Positions 16,001-26,280 are shown, counted from the stretch's first letter. The stretch: DNA of 58,796 bases from Sphingobium sp. (GCA_022652485.1 JALCRK010000020.1:1-58796), one strand, 5' to 3'. Numbers and translations: made by a program. The notes: a model not told the origin generated them from the sequence alone.

Positions 16001-18918
16001 CCCCATCCAGCCCGCTGCTCCGCTCGGTCGCCTTTCTGTCGATAGGCATGTTTGCCCAGACCGCGCTCGCAGGAACCAACCTGCCGAGCGGCGGCACCAT
16101 CGTTGCCGGGCAGGCCACCATACAAAACTCCGCCGCCAGCCAGCTTACCATTACGCAGAGCTCGGCCAAGGCAGTGATCGACTGGACTTCGTTTGACATC
16201 GCTCAGAACAATGCGGTCCAGTTCATTCAACCAGATTCAGCGTCGATCACGCTCAATCGCGTCACCGGCGGCCAGCAGTCCCGCATAGCCGGAAATGTGA
16301 ACGCCAATGGCCAGTTCTGGCTGCTCAACCCCAATGGTGCGATCATCAGCCCGACCGGGTCCGTCTCCGCAGCGGGGCTACTCGTCAGCACGCACGGCAT
16401 CCAGACCTCCGATTTCATGGCAGGACAATATGACTTCTCCCTCGGATCCACGAATGCGACCATCCGCAACCGGGGCACCATTATTACCGATGGCGGCTAT
16501 GCGATCCTCGCCGGAAGGCAGGTCGTCAACAATGGTCTGATCGAAGCCAATCTCGGGCAGGTCGTGCTGGCGACAGGCAAAAACTTCACCGTCGATATTG
16601 TCGGCGACAGCCTGCTCGCCTTTACAGTTACGGCCCCGATTGATGTTCTGCCCTCCGAGAGCGTGTCCATATCAAGCGATGGTACTCTTAGGGCCAACGG
16701 CGGCAAGATCCTCATCAATTCCAATGCCGCCCAGCAGATTGTCGATAACGTCATCAATCTTGGCGGCTTGATCGAGGCACAGTCAGCCCAGATGGTCAAC
16801 GGCCAGATCGTGCTCGATGGCGGCGCGACGGGCGCGATCCGGATCAACGGCACGGTGAATACGGAGGGAGCGGGCATTGGCGAGACCGGCGGGACCATCA
16901 CCATAACCGGGGAGAAAATCACGCTCAACGATCGCGCCAATATCACCGCTGCCGGGTATGCGGGCGGCGGCACCATCTATTTCGGCAACGCGCCTCAGTC
17001 GGGGAGCAGCTCTGGCGTGGTGCCAGCCGGGAACATCATCGCCCGCATGTCCTCGATCATTGACGCCAGCGCACGCGATACTGGCAATGGCGGCAGCATC
17101 GTTATTCGGACCAGCCTCACGGACGCAACGGCGCAGACCATAGCACTGGGCACTATAAGCGCGGCGGGTGGCGCACAGGGCGGCAATGGCGGGCAGGTCT
17201 CCATCTCAAGCTATTATGTGAATGCCGACACGCTTTTGGGTAACGCCGGAGCGATACAGGGCAATGGGGGGCAATTTTCGTTCCTGTCCCAGAACTTTGC
17301 CATAGGTGCGGTCAGCCCAACACCCTTCAACAGCCTTCCCGGCGCGCCCTCCCGCCTCGCCGGAACCGCGCTCTCCGCCCTGCTGGACAGCGGCACGAAT
17401 GTCTCCGTCAAGACCATCGGTGGCGACCTCACCAGCACCGCCGCGATCACAAAAAGCGCGGGAGCACAGGCCCAGCTCAGTCTGAATTCGGCCCAGGCGC
17501 TCAATGTGTCCGGGTCGGTTATCGGGCAATCCGGGTTCAATGTTATGCTGGAGTCCGATCTTGGCCGGGTCATCATCGGAGCGGGAGGCAGCTTCTCGAT
17601 TGATGGCAGCCTGACGATCCATGCCAACACAGGCTATCTATCCGCGTCCGCCGGTGCACCCACCGGATTTGCGAACTCGTCCGCCATCTCCGCGCGCGAC
17701 TTCATCCTTACCGCGTCCGATGTCGATATCGGCGCACCGATCACCGCGACGAACACCCTCGTCATTCAACCCTTAGACCCCGCGCAGGATATCGCAATCG
17801 GGAACGGCGCCCTTGCGCAGGCGAGTGGCGCGCTGCTGTTCGGTGATGCCGAGTTCGGCGCGCTTCATGCACCGCTGCTCACCATCGGCCATGCGAACGG
17901 CACTGGCCATATCGCGTTCGATGTCTCCTCATCGCTCTCTGGCAATGGTCCGAACAGCAGCACGACACTCCGCGCATCCGGCGCGGGAGGCAGCGTCAGC
18001 TTTGGCGGACACTATTCCGTTGCGGCAGGCGAAACCCTCCGCCTGCTGGCAGGCTCGGAGATCATCCTTGCCTCCAATCTGGCCACTTCGGTCGCGGGCC
18101 GTCTCGACCTAATCTCGGGCGATCGCTTCACCAATAACAAGGGCGCGGCGGCGCTTCCGACCACAGGCTCCGGGCGCTGGTTTATCCGCGCCGAGACACC
18201 GGATCAGGCAAGCTTCGGCGGACTGCTGAGCGGCCATCATGCACTGTGGGGCGTGTCTTATGGTGCGGCAATCGCCGCGTCCGATCCTGCCACCGCAAAC
18301 CAATATGGGTTCGGTCTAAAGCCTGCGCTCGATATTCGGGCGCTGGACAAGACCAAGATTTTCGGAACCGCCCTCTCCTTCTCCGCATCCGATGTCGTCG
18401 TGACGGGATTGGTCGACGCATCGCATTATGGCGGCGTGTTCCTGCAGGATCAATTGCCATCCGGGCCATTGGTTCAATCAGGCGGAGCGGCACCGCTCGC
18501 CGCTATCGGCCCATACCAGATCCTCTCGACCAACGGCGCGCCGCCTGCGGGCTATACGATGACATATCATCCCGCAACTCTGACCGTCGTTCCGAACAAT
18601 GGCCTTATCTACGCTACGTCATCATCGGTTATCGCCGGGCTGACCTTTCCACGGGTGCCGGATCTGCCGCAACCGCCCGCACCGGCCATTGGCAGCGTAT
18701 TCGCTGTGTTCGGTGGAGGCTCGACCGATACAGACCCGATCCTCGCAGCGGCGGATGACGATGTGGGCGGAGGGGTCGCACAGCAACTCCGGCAGGAAAC
18801 GTCCTCGCAGGCGGTCGCTCCGGGTATCGAGATCGAATCTCCGTTGCAACGCAGACGGCAGGCGATCCCCGGCATCGAGGAGCGCTATTCGGGCATCGGG
18901 GATACATCGCGGTGGTAA
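15997..18918 (+). CDS. Two-partner-secretion exoprotein (TpsA, filamentous-haemagglutinin-like)
   Basis: A 973-aa exported protein. The ATG at 15997 overlaps the cpdA stop; the frame is open upstream, but only this start gives a signal peptide (SIGMFAQTALAG). The TPS domain follows: NLPSGGTIVAGQ, VIDWTSFDI, NVNANGQFWLLNPNGAIISP with NPNG near residue 110, and GRQVVNNGLIEANLGQV. The middle is glycine- and serine-rich beta-helix-like repeats. Near residues 780-865 an MBG-type domain resembles those of other large adhesins. The TpsB at 24580 is the expected transporter. It probably acts at or beyond the cell surface as an adhesin or matrix protein; the target is unknown. Confidence 0.88.
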   Translation: MTPSSPLLRSVAFLSIGMFAQTALAGTNLPSGGTIVAGQATIQNSAASQLTITQSSAKAVIDWTSFDIAQNNAVQFIQPDSASITLNRVTGGQQSRIAGNVNANGQFWLLNPNGAIISPTGSVSAAGLLVSTHGIQTSDFMAGQYDFSLGSTNATIRNRGTIITDGGYAILAGRQVVNNGLIEANLGQVVLATGKNFTVDIVGDSLLAFTVTAPIDVLPSESVSISSDGTLRANGGKILINSNAAQQIVDNVINLGGLIEAQSAQMVNGQIVLDGGATGAIRINGTVNTEGAGIGETGGTITITGEKITLNDRANITAAGYAGGGTIYFGNAPQSGSSSGVVPAGNIIARMSSIIDASARDTGNGGSIVIRTSLTDATAQTIALGTISAAGGAQGGNGGQVSISSYYVNADTLLGNAGAIQGNGGQFSFLSQNFAIGAVSPTPFNSLPGAPSRLAGTALSALLDSGTNVSVKTIGGDLTSTAAITKSAGAQAQLSLNSAQALNVSGSVIGQSGFNVMLESDLGRVIIGAGGSFSIDGSLTIHANTGYLSASAGAPTGFANSSAISARDFILTASDVDIGAPITATNTLVIQPLDPAQDIAIGNGALAQASGALLFGDAEFGALHAPLLTIGHANGTGHIAFDVSSSLSGNGPNSSTTLRASGAGGSVSFGGHYSVAAGETLRLLAGSEIILASNLATSVAGRLDLISGDRFTNNKGAAALPTTGSGRWFIRAETPDQASFGGLLSGHHALWGVSYGAAIAASDPATANQYGFGLKPALDIRALDKTKIFGTALSFSASDVVVTGLVDASHYGGVFLQDQLPSGPLVQSGGAAPLAAIGPYQILSTNGAPPAGYTMTYHPATLTVVPNNGLIYATSSSVIAGLTFPRVPDLPQPPAPAIGSVFAVFGGGSTDTDPILAAADDDVGGGVAQQLRQETSSQAVAPGIEIESPLQRRRQAIPGIEERYSGIGDTSRW

Positions 18919-21914
18919 ACCTTCATCGGCTGGCAGCTTTACTCATCACGTTGCTGCTGGCCGCCTCGCTACCGCTCCCCGCCCGCGCGGCTTCCAAACC
19001 CGCCACAGCCAGCCTGGGTGAAACCCTGACGCGTGAGCAGTGCGAGATGCAACCGCGTACAGACATCGCGCCCGTGCCCGGCCTGCCCCGGTCCCAGACC
19101 ATCAGCTGTATCGGCAAGCCGGTCGGCAGCCTGTTCGCGATCCCGTTCGCGCCGCCATCCAGGGTTATCGAGAAAAAGCCCGCAATCCAGTCGGCATTCG
19201 AGACCAGCGCGGACTGGAAAACGATCCGTATGACCCTGCGCTGTGACCCGGCGCGATGGGAGGAAGAGATCGCAGCTCCCATATTGGTCATTCCCTGCCG
19301 TCAGGACAATGACGGTCTTGCCGAACTCGTCATTGTCACGCCGGGCGACACTGCGCTGCTGGTGGCACGTGGCCCCGCAACGCTTTACCCCGTACTGCGC
19401 AAGTCTCTCAACATCCCCACCTTTCCCAAACCCGGGCGTTCGATGATAGACGATGTCCGGGCGTTCTGGAGCACGCCGGTCGATATATTGCCCCTAGGCG
19501 ATGTGACGCAGTTGCGCGAACTGATGTCCGAGGCTCGCAGCGCGGCCGCACTGGAGCATTATAACGAGGCGGACGACCTGTTCCGCCGTGCACTGGAAAT
19601 CCAGACACGGATATCCGGCGCCGATGACATGGCAACTGCCGATATCATCCTCGACCTCGCGCTCAACGTGAGCAACGAGCGCCGCGACGACGAGGCCGCC
19701 GCATTGTTTCGCCGCGCCGAGGAGATCATTCAGAAGGCCTCCACCACGCGCGACCGCGCCCGACTCGCCACCTATCGGGGCTATGAGGCGGCCAATCGTG
19801 GCGACTTCGCCAAGGCGCTGGAATTCGCGCGCGCCGCCGTCTCTTCGTGGCGGGCGATTGTCCAGCAATCCGCAAGCGGCGGGGTCGGCAGCGACATGGC
19901 CGTGCAGGCAGAACTGGCGATGGCGCTCAACCTCGAAGCCCGAATGCTCCGGCGCGGCGGCGATCTGATCAGCGCCTATGCAACTGCGGGGGAAGCGCTG
20001 CTGATCCTCAATCAGGTCGATGGCGAACCACGCTGGTGGAAGGCGGACGTGCTGGAAACGCTGGGGGAGATCAGCGCGGCGCGTGGGCAGCTTTCCAGCG
20101 CCGAAACCTTCTACACCAACGCGCTGGCGATCCGCAAACAGACCTTCGGCGAGGGACGCGGCACCTTGCACATCCGCACCGCCCTCGGGCGGGCCAATCA
20201 GGCCGAAGGGCTGAACGACCGTACGATCGCACTCTATCGCGAGGTACTGGGCATTGCCTCCACCCTGCCACGCGATCAGGCGTCATTCAGCGACGACGAT
20301 ATGGTTCCGTTCATTGCCGCCATTGTCGATGAAACCCGCAACATGGATGCTGGCGTAGCGAGGCACGCGCTTCAGGAAGAGGCTTTTCGAGCCTTCCAGC
20401 TGGTGCGCTCCCCGATCATCGAACGTACCATCGCCCAGACATCGGCACGGCTCGCGACTGACAATCCGCAGGCGGCAGCGCTGCTCCGGCAGGTGCAGGA
20501 CAAGGAGCGCGCCCGCGATATAGCGCGGTTCCGGCTCGCCTACGAACAATCCCTGCCAGGCACGGGTCGGAGTCTCGCCGTCGAGAGCCGCCTTTCCGCC
20601 GAGGTCGATGCGCTGACCAGTGAGGCGAACCAGCTCCGCAGGGCGCTGCACGACCAGTTCCCGGCGCTGACGGACCTGCTCGATCAGCCCGCGCCGACAC
20701 TCGCCCTGTTGCAGGGGGCGCTGCGCGGCGACGAGGCGGTCGTGTCTTTCCTCGTGGGGCGCGAGCGTTCGTTCGTACAGATCATCCGCAAGGATGCCCT
20801 GTTCCTTATGCCGGTCGAGGCCGGCGAGGGCGCATTGAGGGATAGCGTCAAATCGCTGCGCAAAGGCCTTTTCGTCGAAGGTAAATCAGTCAACGATTTT
20901 GACACACAAGAGGCATATCGGCTGTATAAGACTCTGTTCTCGGATAGCGAGGCCGCACTCGGCTCCGTGCGCCATCTGGTGATCGTGGCGCCAGGCCCAC
21001 TCGCCAGCCTGCCTTTCTCGGTGCTGGTGACGGGAATACCCGGCGAAAAAAGCTATAGCGATACGGATTGGCTGATCCGCAAGGCCAGTATCACGCAGAC
21101 CCCTTCTGTCGCTGCATTCCTGACGCTGCGTACTGCGCGTCCGGCAAAGCGCCCCAGCCGCCCGCTGCTGGCTTTTGGCGACCCGCTATTGGGCATGGCC
21201 CGCCCATCCGCACGATCAGCCTCCACGCTCGCCCAGCTCAACATGAGCTGCCGACAGAATGGCCCGATGCCCGCCGAACAATTGCGCGCGCTGCCTTCTC
21301 TGCCCGATACCGGGGCCGAAATGCAGCGCGTGGCCCTGAGCCTCCATACCTCGTCCGAATATATTTTTGCCGGCGCGCGCGCGACAGAGGATCAGCTGCA
21401 CACGAGGCCACTGGATGAGTTCAGTGTCGTCTATTTCGCGACCCACGGTGTGTTACCAGATGAGCTGCGCTGTCTGACGGAGCCCGCTCTCGTGCTCACG
21501 CCCCCGGTCCAGTCGGCGGTGAGCCGCAGCGATGATGGCCTGCTGGAGGCCAGCGAAATCGCCAGCCTGTCGTTCAATGCCGATCTGGCCGTGCTCTCGG
21601 CCTGCAATTCTGCCGCCGGGGGAGAAATGTTGGGTGGCGAAGCGCTCATGGGCCTCGCCGATGCGTTTTTCCATGCTGGCGCGCGCAACATGGTGATAAG
21701 CCACTGGCAGGTTCCATCGAGAGCGACGGCAAACCTCATGGCGGGGCTGTTTGAGGATATGAGACAGAGGCCGCAGGACGGCCCTGCGGATGGGCTGCGC
21801 GAAGCCCAGCTGGGTTTGGTTGCAAGCAGAAGTACGGCCCATCCATTTTTCTGGGGTGCGTTTGCGGTGATGGGTGAGGGAGCGTCCTCGGTGATGGCGG
21901 GAGACAGGCAATGA
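18912..21914 (+). CDS. Exported CHAT-domain protease with tetratricopeptide repeats
   Basis: A 1000-aa protein starting at GTG 18912, overlapping the exoprotein stop by 7 bp. The first 27 residues are a signal peptide (LAALLITLLLAASLPLPARA). Residues about 190-420 are TPR-like helices (AEARSAAALEHYNEADDLF, the unit around AETFYTNALAIRK). The carboxy-terminal part is a caspase-like CHAT domain with the catalytic histidine in YFATHGVL (near 842) and the cysteine in LSACNSAAGG (near 895), followed by SHWQVPS and PFFWGAFAVMGE. The signal peptide puts it in the periplasm or outside, where it could process the exoprotein next door. The substrate is inferred from gene order. Confidence 0.88.
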   Translation: MVNLHRLAALLITLLLAASLPLPARAASKPATASLGETLTREQCEMQPRTDIAPVPGLPRSQTISCIGKPVGSLFAIPFAPPSRVIEKKPAIQSAFETSADWKTIRMTLRCDPARWEEEIAAPILVIPCRQDNDGLAELVIVTPGDTALLVARGPATLYPVLRKSLNIPTFPKPGRSMIDDVRAFWSTPVDILPLGDVTQLRELMSEARSAAALEHYNEADDLFRRALEIQTRISGADDMATADIILDLALNVSNERRDDEAAALFRRAEEIIQKASTTRDRARLATYRGYEAANRGDFAKALEFARAAVSSWRAIVQQSASGGVGSDMAVQAELAMALNLEARMLRRGGDLISAYATAGEALLILNQVDGEPRWWKADVLETLGEISAARGQLSSAETFYTNALAIRKQTFGEGRGTLHIRTALGRANQAEGLNDRTIALYREVLGIASTLPRDQASFSDDDMVPFIAAIVDETRNMDAGVARHALQEEAFRAFQLVRSPIIERTIAQTSARLATDNPQAAALLRQVQDKERARDIARFRLAYEQSLPGTGRSLAVESRLSAEVDALTSEANQLRRALHDQFPALTDLLDQPAPTLALLQGALRGDEAVVSFLVGRERSFVQIIRKDALFLMPVEAGEGALRDSVKSLRKGLFVEGKSVNDFDTQEAYRLYKTLFSDSEAALGSVRHLVIVAPGPLASLPFSVLVTGIPGEKSYSDTDWLIRKASITQTPSVAAFLTLRTARPAKRPSRPLLAFGDPLLGMARPSARSASTLAQLNMSCRQNGPMPAEQLRALPSLPDTGAEMQRVALSLHTSSEYIFAGARATEDQLHTRPLDEFSVVYFATHGVLPDELRCLTEPALVLTPPVQSAVSRSDDGLLEASEIASLSFNADLAVLSACNSAAGGEMLGGEALMGLADAFFHAGARNMVISHWQVPSRATANLMAGLFEDMRQRPQDGPADGLREAQLGLVASRSTAHPFFWGAFAVMGEGASSVMAGDRQ

Positions 21915-22642
21915 AGGCACGAACAATCATCCGGTTCTTCGGTTTCGCATTACTGGGCATGGCGACGATGGCCCAGGCGGCGCCGCTGGTGGTACTGGAG
22001 GCGCGAGGCATCAACCTCAAACCTGGTGCGACCATCGACAGCGCGCGCCCGATTTCCCTGAAGGAAGGCGAGCGACTGACCCTGATCGCGTCCACTGGCG
22101 TTACGATCAAGCTCCGCGGTCGTTACAGCGGCCCGCCGCTCGCCGCCAATGACAAACGACAGTCGCTCAGTCCTCAGCAGGCGATCGATGCACTGATCAA
22201 CACGCGCGCCGCGCGCTCCAGCAGCATAGGCGCGGTGCGTAGTGGCGGCAATGCCGTGCCCGTTCCCGATCCGTGGCTGGTCGACATCAGCCGCCCCGGT
22301 GCGCGCTGTGCCCGCGAGGGCAAACAGATCATCTGGTGGCGGCCTGTCTCGACCGGCGCGCAGCCTTTCGTCGTCTTGCCGATCGACAAGTCGTGGCGGG
22401 CTGATTTTAGCTGGCAGGACAATCAGGACCAAATGGCTGCACCGCGCCTTGCGAAGCTCGACGGCACGAAGCTGTTCATGATCAGCAACGCCGGGCAAGA
22501 CAGCGTGATCGAGATGAACTTCATTCCCGATGCCGGTCTTTCTGACATCGTCCTCGCCGCCTGGATGATGGAAAAGGGCTGCCTTCAACAAGCGGACGCG
22601 CTGCTGCTGGCGATGAAGAAACAGAATAGCCTGACGAAATGA
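21911..22642 (+). CDS. Small exported protein of unknown function in the CHAT/TPS operon
   Basis: A 243-aa protein with a signal peptide ending AQA (MKARTIIRFFGFALLGMATM first). I do not recognise the family. The mature part begins with a short stretch that could be a beta domain (LVVLEARGINLKPGATIDS, then GERLTLIASTGVTIKLRG), and the carboxy-terminal half has a beta-rich segment and a helix with one cysteine. Its ATG overlaps the CHAT stop and its stop overlaps the cyclase start, so it is made together with both. A periplasmic partner of the CHAT protein or of the CHASE2 sensor is plausible but unsupported. Confidence 0.65.
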   Translation: MKARTIIRFFGFALLGMATMAQAAPLVVLEARGINLKPGATIDSARPISLKEGERLTLIASTGVTIKLRGRYSGPPLAANDKRQSLSPQQAIDALINTRAARSSSIGAVRSGGNAVPVPDPWLVDISRPGARCAREGKQIIWWRPVSTGAQPFVVLPIDKSWRADFSWQDNQDQMAAPRLAKLDGTKLFMISNAGQDSVIEMNFIPDAGLSDIVLAAWMMEKGCLQQADALLLAMKKQNSLTK

Positions 22643-24579
22643 AAGTCTTGCGGGGGCAACGGCTGATTACCGGATTGCTGGTCGCGGCGCTCGCCACCGC
22701 GCTGTCGATCCTCGCCGTTCGCACGCTCTCCTTCCTTGCGGGCATCGAGAATTTCGCTTCGGATATCCGCGTGGCTGCGATGCAGCCACCCATGCCGCAA
22801 TCGAAGGACATCGTCATCGTCGCGCTGGATGAGGCAACCCTCAGTCAGTTTCCCTATCGCTCGCCAGTCGACCGCGCCTTTCTCGCCGACCTGCTCGGGA
22901 TGCTCGACCAGAAAGGTGCCAAAGCCATTGGCGTGGACATCATCTTCGATCAGCCGACGGAAACCACAAAGGACGCGGCGCTGAGGGGTGTTTTCAAATC
23001 CATGAAGACACCGCACTTCATCGCCTATACCTCTACCCCCGCGATCGTGAACCAGAGCCAGCTCGGCTATCTCGACAGGTTCGTCGATCCAACCCTCCGG
23101 GCAGAGGCCAACGTGTTGTCCGACCCGCTCGACGGCTCGGTACGTTGGATCAATCCGGGTGGCACCACGCCCGATCGCCCCCCCGGCTTCGCATACAAGG
23201 CATTGGCGCTCGTCGGGAAAAACATACCTCCAACGCAGACCGAAATCGCATGGCGCAGCAAGCCCAATGGCGGTGCGGCTGCGTTCCCGGTATATTCAGC
23301 GGCGACGGCCGCCTTTCTGCCTGCCGAATGGTTTCGCAACAAGATCGTGCTGGTGGGCGCAGTGCTTTCTTTGACCGACCGGCATCGCACACCGCTTGCC
23401 ATTATCGATGATGGTGACATGGGCCGTATGCCCGGCGTCATCGTACAGGCACATGCCATCTCGCAACTGCTCGAAGGACGCACAACCCCGCGACCGGGGC
23501 TGTTCGGCATCATCGCGCTTACCGGCCTCGCAGCGCTCGTGGGCATTATGCTCAGCCTGCTGCGGCAGGGTATCGCCGTCAAGCTGGCGCTCGCCGCTGG
23601 TGTCATCGGCCTTTACTGGCTGACCGCCATTTTCGGCTTCGCGCAAGGCCTGCCGCTGCTGCCCATGCTGGCACCGACCATCGCCTTTCTCGCCGCGCTG
23701 TGGATGATGGATCTGCTTATTGGCCGCGCGGAGAGCAAGCAACGCGAATATATCCAGGGCATGTTCGCACGCTATGTGTCGCCCGCGGTGGTCGATCAGC
23801 TGGTCGCCAATCCGTCCGCCGCGCGGATCACCGGGGAACGGCGCGAGGCGACGTTCATCTTCACGGACATCGCCAATTTCACCGGTCTTACCGAGCGGCT
23901 CGATCCGCAACTCCACGCCAATATGCTCAACCGATATCTGAACGGCGCTTGCGACATCATCCTGCGTCATGGCGGCACGATCGACAAGTTCATCGGCGAC
24001 GCGATCATGGTGATCTTCAATGCGCCGCTACAGCAGCCCGATCATGCCGCGCGCGCTGTAAAATGCGCGCTGGAGTTGGACGAATTTGCCGAGATCTTCC
24101 GCAAGGATCGCAACCGCGAGGGCATTCCCCTCGGCGTTACGCGGATCGGCATCCATACAGGCGTTGCGACGATCGGCAACTTCGGATCGGACGCGCGAAC
24201 CGAGTTCACCGCGCTGGGCGATACGGTCAATATCGCGTCACGGGTCGAGGGCGCCAACAAGACCTTCGGCACACGCATCTGTTGCACGGGCGATGTCGTC
24301 GAAAAATGCCCTGATCTCGAATTTCTGCCTGTCGGAGAGGCCATACTGAGGGGCAAGAGCCAGTCGGTTACGCTCTGGCTCCCGGTTTCGGGGGACACGG
24401 GCGCAGAGTTTGCCTCGCAATACAGAAGCGCGTTCTCTCAACTGAGCGCGGGGGACCAAAAAGTGAAAACACGGTTCGCTGAACTTGTCGAGCAGAAGCC
24501 CGGTGACCCGCTGCTGATCTTTCATCTCAAGCGTATGGAAGCCGGCACTGTCTCCACCCTCGTAACGATGGACGACTGA
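22639..24579 (+). CDS. CHASE2-domain class III adenylate cyclase
   Basis: A 646-aa membrane cyclase. One helix at residues 8-28 leads into a periplasmic CHASE2 sensor (about 35-285). Three further helices (about 287-360) and a cytoplasmic class III cyclase domain follow. Metal aspartates are in FTDIANFT (near 406) and FIGDAIM (near 450). The lysine in DKFIGD and aspartate in LGDTVNIASR are the adenine-type purine residues, and the N and R of NIASR are the transition-state residues, so cAMP rather than cGMP is predicted. It sits in the same operon as CpdA and a cyclic-nucleotide-binding glutaminase. The CHASE2 ligand is unknown. Confidence 0.9.
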   Translation: MKVLRGQRLITGLLVAALATALSILAVRTLSFLAGIENFASDIRVAAMQPPMPQSKDIVIVALDEATLSQFPYRSPVDRAFLADLLGMLDQKGAKAIGVDIIFDQPTETTKDAALRGVFKSMKTPHFIAYTSTPAIVNQSQLGYLDRFVDPTLRAEANVLSDPLDGSVRWINPGGTTPDRPPGFAYKALALVGKNIPPTQTEIAWRSKPNGGAAAFPVYSAATAAFLPAEWFRNKIVLVGAVLSLTDRHRTPLAIIDDGDMGRMPGVIVQAHAISQLLEGRTTPRPGLFGIIALTGLAALVGIMLSLLRQGIAVKLALAAGVIGLYWLTAIFGFAQGLPLLPMLAPTIAFLAALWMMDLLIGRAESKQREYIQGMFARYVSPAVVDQLVANPSAARITGERREATFIFTDIANFTGLTERLDPQLHANMLNRYLNGACDIILRHGGTIDKFIGDAIMVIFNAPLQQPDHAARAVKCALELDEFAEIFRKDRNREGIPLGVTRIGIHTGVATIGNFGSDARTEFTALGDTVNIASRVEGANKTFGTRICCTGDVVEKCPDLEFLPVGEAILRGKSQSVTLWLPVSGDTGAEFASQYRSAFSQLSAGDQKVKTRFAELVEQKPGDPLLIFHLKRMEAGTVSTLVTMDD

Positions 24580-26280
24580 GTGATGACGGTTCGCTCCCTT
24601 CTGATGCGCCTTCCCGGCATGATCACGCTCTCGCTTGCGGGATGGCATAGCCATGCCGTGATGGCGCAGAGCTTGCCGCAGATTCCGGCATTGGACGAGA
24701 TCGTGCGCGATCGGGCACCCCGGGCGGCGATACCATCATCCGATTATGACCTGCGCATCCAGACACCAGAGCGCGCGCCGGTCCCGCGTGCAATCGACGA
24801 GCTTGAGTTTACGATCGCACGGATCGACGTAAAGGGCGCGGAGCATTATCCGGCCCAGGAAGTTACCGCGGTTTTCCAGCCGCTCATCGGTCAGACGATC
24901 TCCCTGGAATCGTTACGTGAGGCGGCGGACAAGCTGGAGCAGCGGTATCACAATGATGGCTATTTCCTGACCCGCGTGTTCGTCCCGCCGCAATTGGTGA
25001 AAGATGGCGTGCTCACCGTTCAGGTGGTCGAGGGCTATGTCAGCGCGGTGAATGTCGACGCACAGGATAGCGGACTGAAGGTGCGCCTCGCCCGAATGCT
25101 TGCCCCCCTGATCGGCGAGAAGCCGGTGAAGCTCGCCGACATTGAAACCCTGTTGCTAACGGTCAATGACATGCCCGGCCTCATTGGCAGCAGCGTGCTG
25201 CGGCCGAGCGACCAGTTTGGCGCGACCGAGCTGATATTGACGGTGAGACCACGGCGGAACGAGTATCGGTTCTCGGTGGGCAACAGCGCGTCGGACTCGC
25301 TCGGGCCTTGGACATGGGAGGCGCACGCAACGCTTAACCGGGCATTTGGGCGGGCCGGCGCGCTGGAGATGAGCGCGACTGCGGGCGGCAGGAGCCTACG
25401 CGAAATCCGCATCGGCACGCTGCGCTATTCGGAACCCATAGCCTCTAGTGGGCTCATCGCGAGTATCGGCGGCCTCTATGCCGAGGCACGCCCTGGCGGC
25501 ATCATACGGCCACTCGACGTCCGCAGCCATGTCGCCTCAATTTCCTTGCGCCTGCGCTACCCGCTGTTGCGGCAACGCAATCAGTCGCTGTTTCTCGAAG
25601 GCGGAATTGCCGCCAACAGCACGCAGACCGATATATTGAATACGCGATTGATCTCAGACCGGCAGACCGTGATCGACGCCAGCCTGTTGTGGCAGCAAAG
25701 CGGCTGGCTGGATGGAACGACGACGGCGAGCCTCGGTATCTATCATGGCACCGGCCTGTTCGGCGCCATGTCGCGATCGGCCAGCCACCCCTCGGTTGCA
25801 GGGTTCGATCCGCGTTTTACGCGCGTTTCGCTCCTCGGGCAGCGGTTGCAGCGCCTCATCGGTCCCTTCAGCGCCTATGCCTCGGTGCAAGGGCAGTATA
25901 GCAAAGACAGGCTGCTCACGGGCGAGCAGATCACATTCGGCGGGCCATTCATCGGGCGGGCCTATGATCCCTCGATCATCGGCGGCGATCGCGGTATCGG
26001 GGGGCTGGCGGAATTACGCTGGAACCGGCCACTGCGCGACAGTGGCTTTCTAAGCAACACGCAAATCTATGGCTTTGCCGATACGGCGCGCGCCACGACG
26101 CTCGCCTACCAGGCAACACCGAGATTGGTGGAGCGGCTATCCTCTCTGGGTGCTGGAGTGCGATTCGACCTTCGGAACCGCGTCCATGTCGACAGCTACA
26201 TCGCAGATGCACGGAAATCTGTGGCGGGTACTGTGGCTAACGACGACCGGGTGATCATACGCCTCGACACCCAATTCTGA
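24580..26280 (+). CDS. TpsB/FhaC-family outer-membrane transporter
   Basis: The 566-aa protein is the partner pore of two-partner secretion. A signal peptide (ending AVMAQS) is followed by a POTRA_2 domain (ISLESLREAADKLEQRY, DGYFLTRVFVPPQ) and then a beta-barrel (VRPRRNEYRFSVGNSASDS, ending VIIRLDTQF with the terminal F). The start is GTG 24580 or ATG 24583, directly after the cyclase stop. It should export the TpsA exoprotein encoded at 15997 across the outer membrane. It is the last gene of the operon; no hairpin with T-run is seen after it. Confidence 0.9.
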   Translation: MMTVRSLLMRLPGMITLSLAGWHSHAVMAQSLPQIPALDEIVRDRAPRAAIPSSDYDLRIQTPERAPVPRAIDELEFTIARIDVKGAEHYPAQEVTAVFQPLIGQTISLESLREAADKLEQRYHNDGYFLTRVFVPPQLVKDGVLTVQVVEGYVSAVNVDAQDSGLKVRLARMLAPLIGEKPVKLADIETLLLTVNDMPGLIGSSVLRPSDQFGATELILTVRPRRNEYRFSVGNSASDSLGPWTWEAHATLNRAFGRAGALEMSATAGGRSLREIRIGTLRYSEPIASSGLIASIGGLYAEARPGGIIRPLDVRSHVASISLRLRYPLLRQRNQSLFLEGGIAANSTQTDILNTRLISDRQTVIDASLLWQQSGWLDGTTTASLGIYHGTGLFGAMSRSASHPSVAGFDPRFTRVSLLGQRLQRLIGPFSAYASVQGQYSKDRLLTGEQITFGGPFIGRAYDPSIIGGDRGIGGLAELRWNRPLRDSGFLSNTQIYGFADTARATTLAYQATPRLVERLSSLGAGVRFDLRNRVHVDSYIADARKSVAGTVANDDRVIIRLDTQF

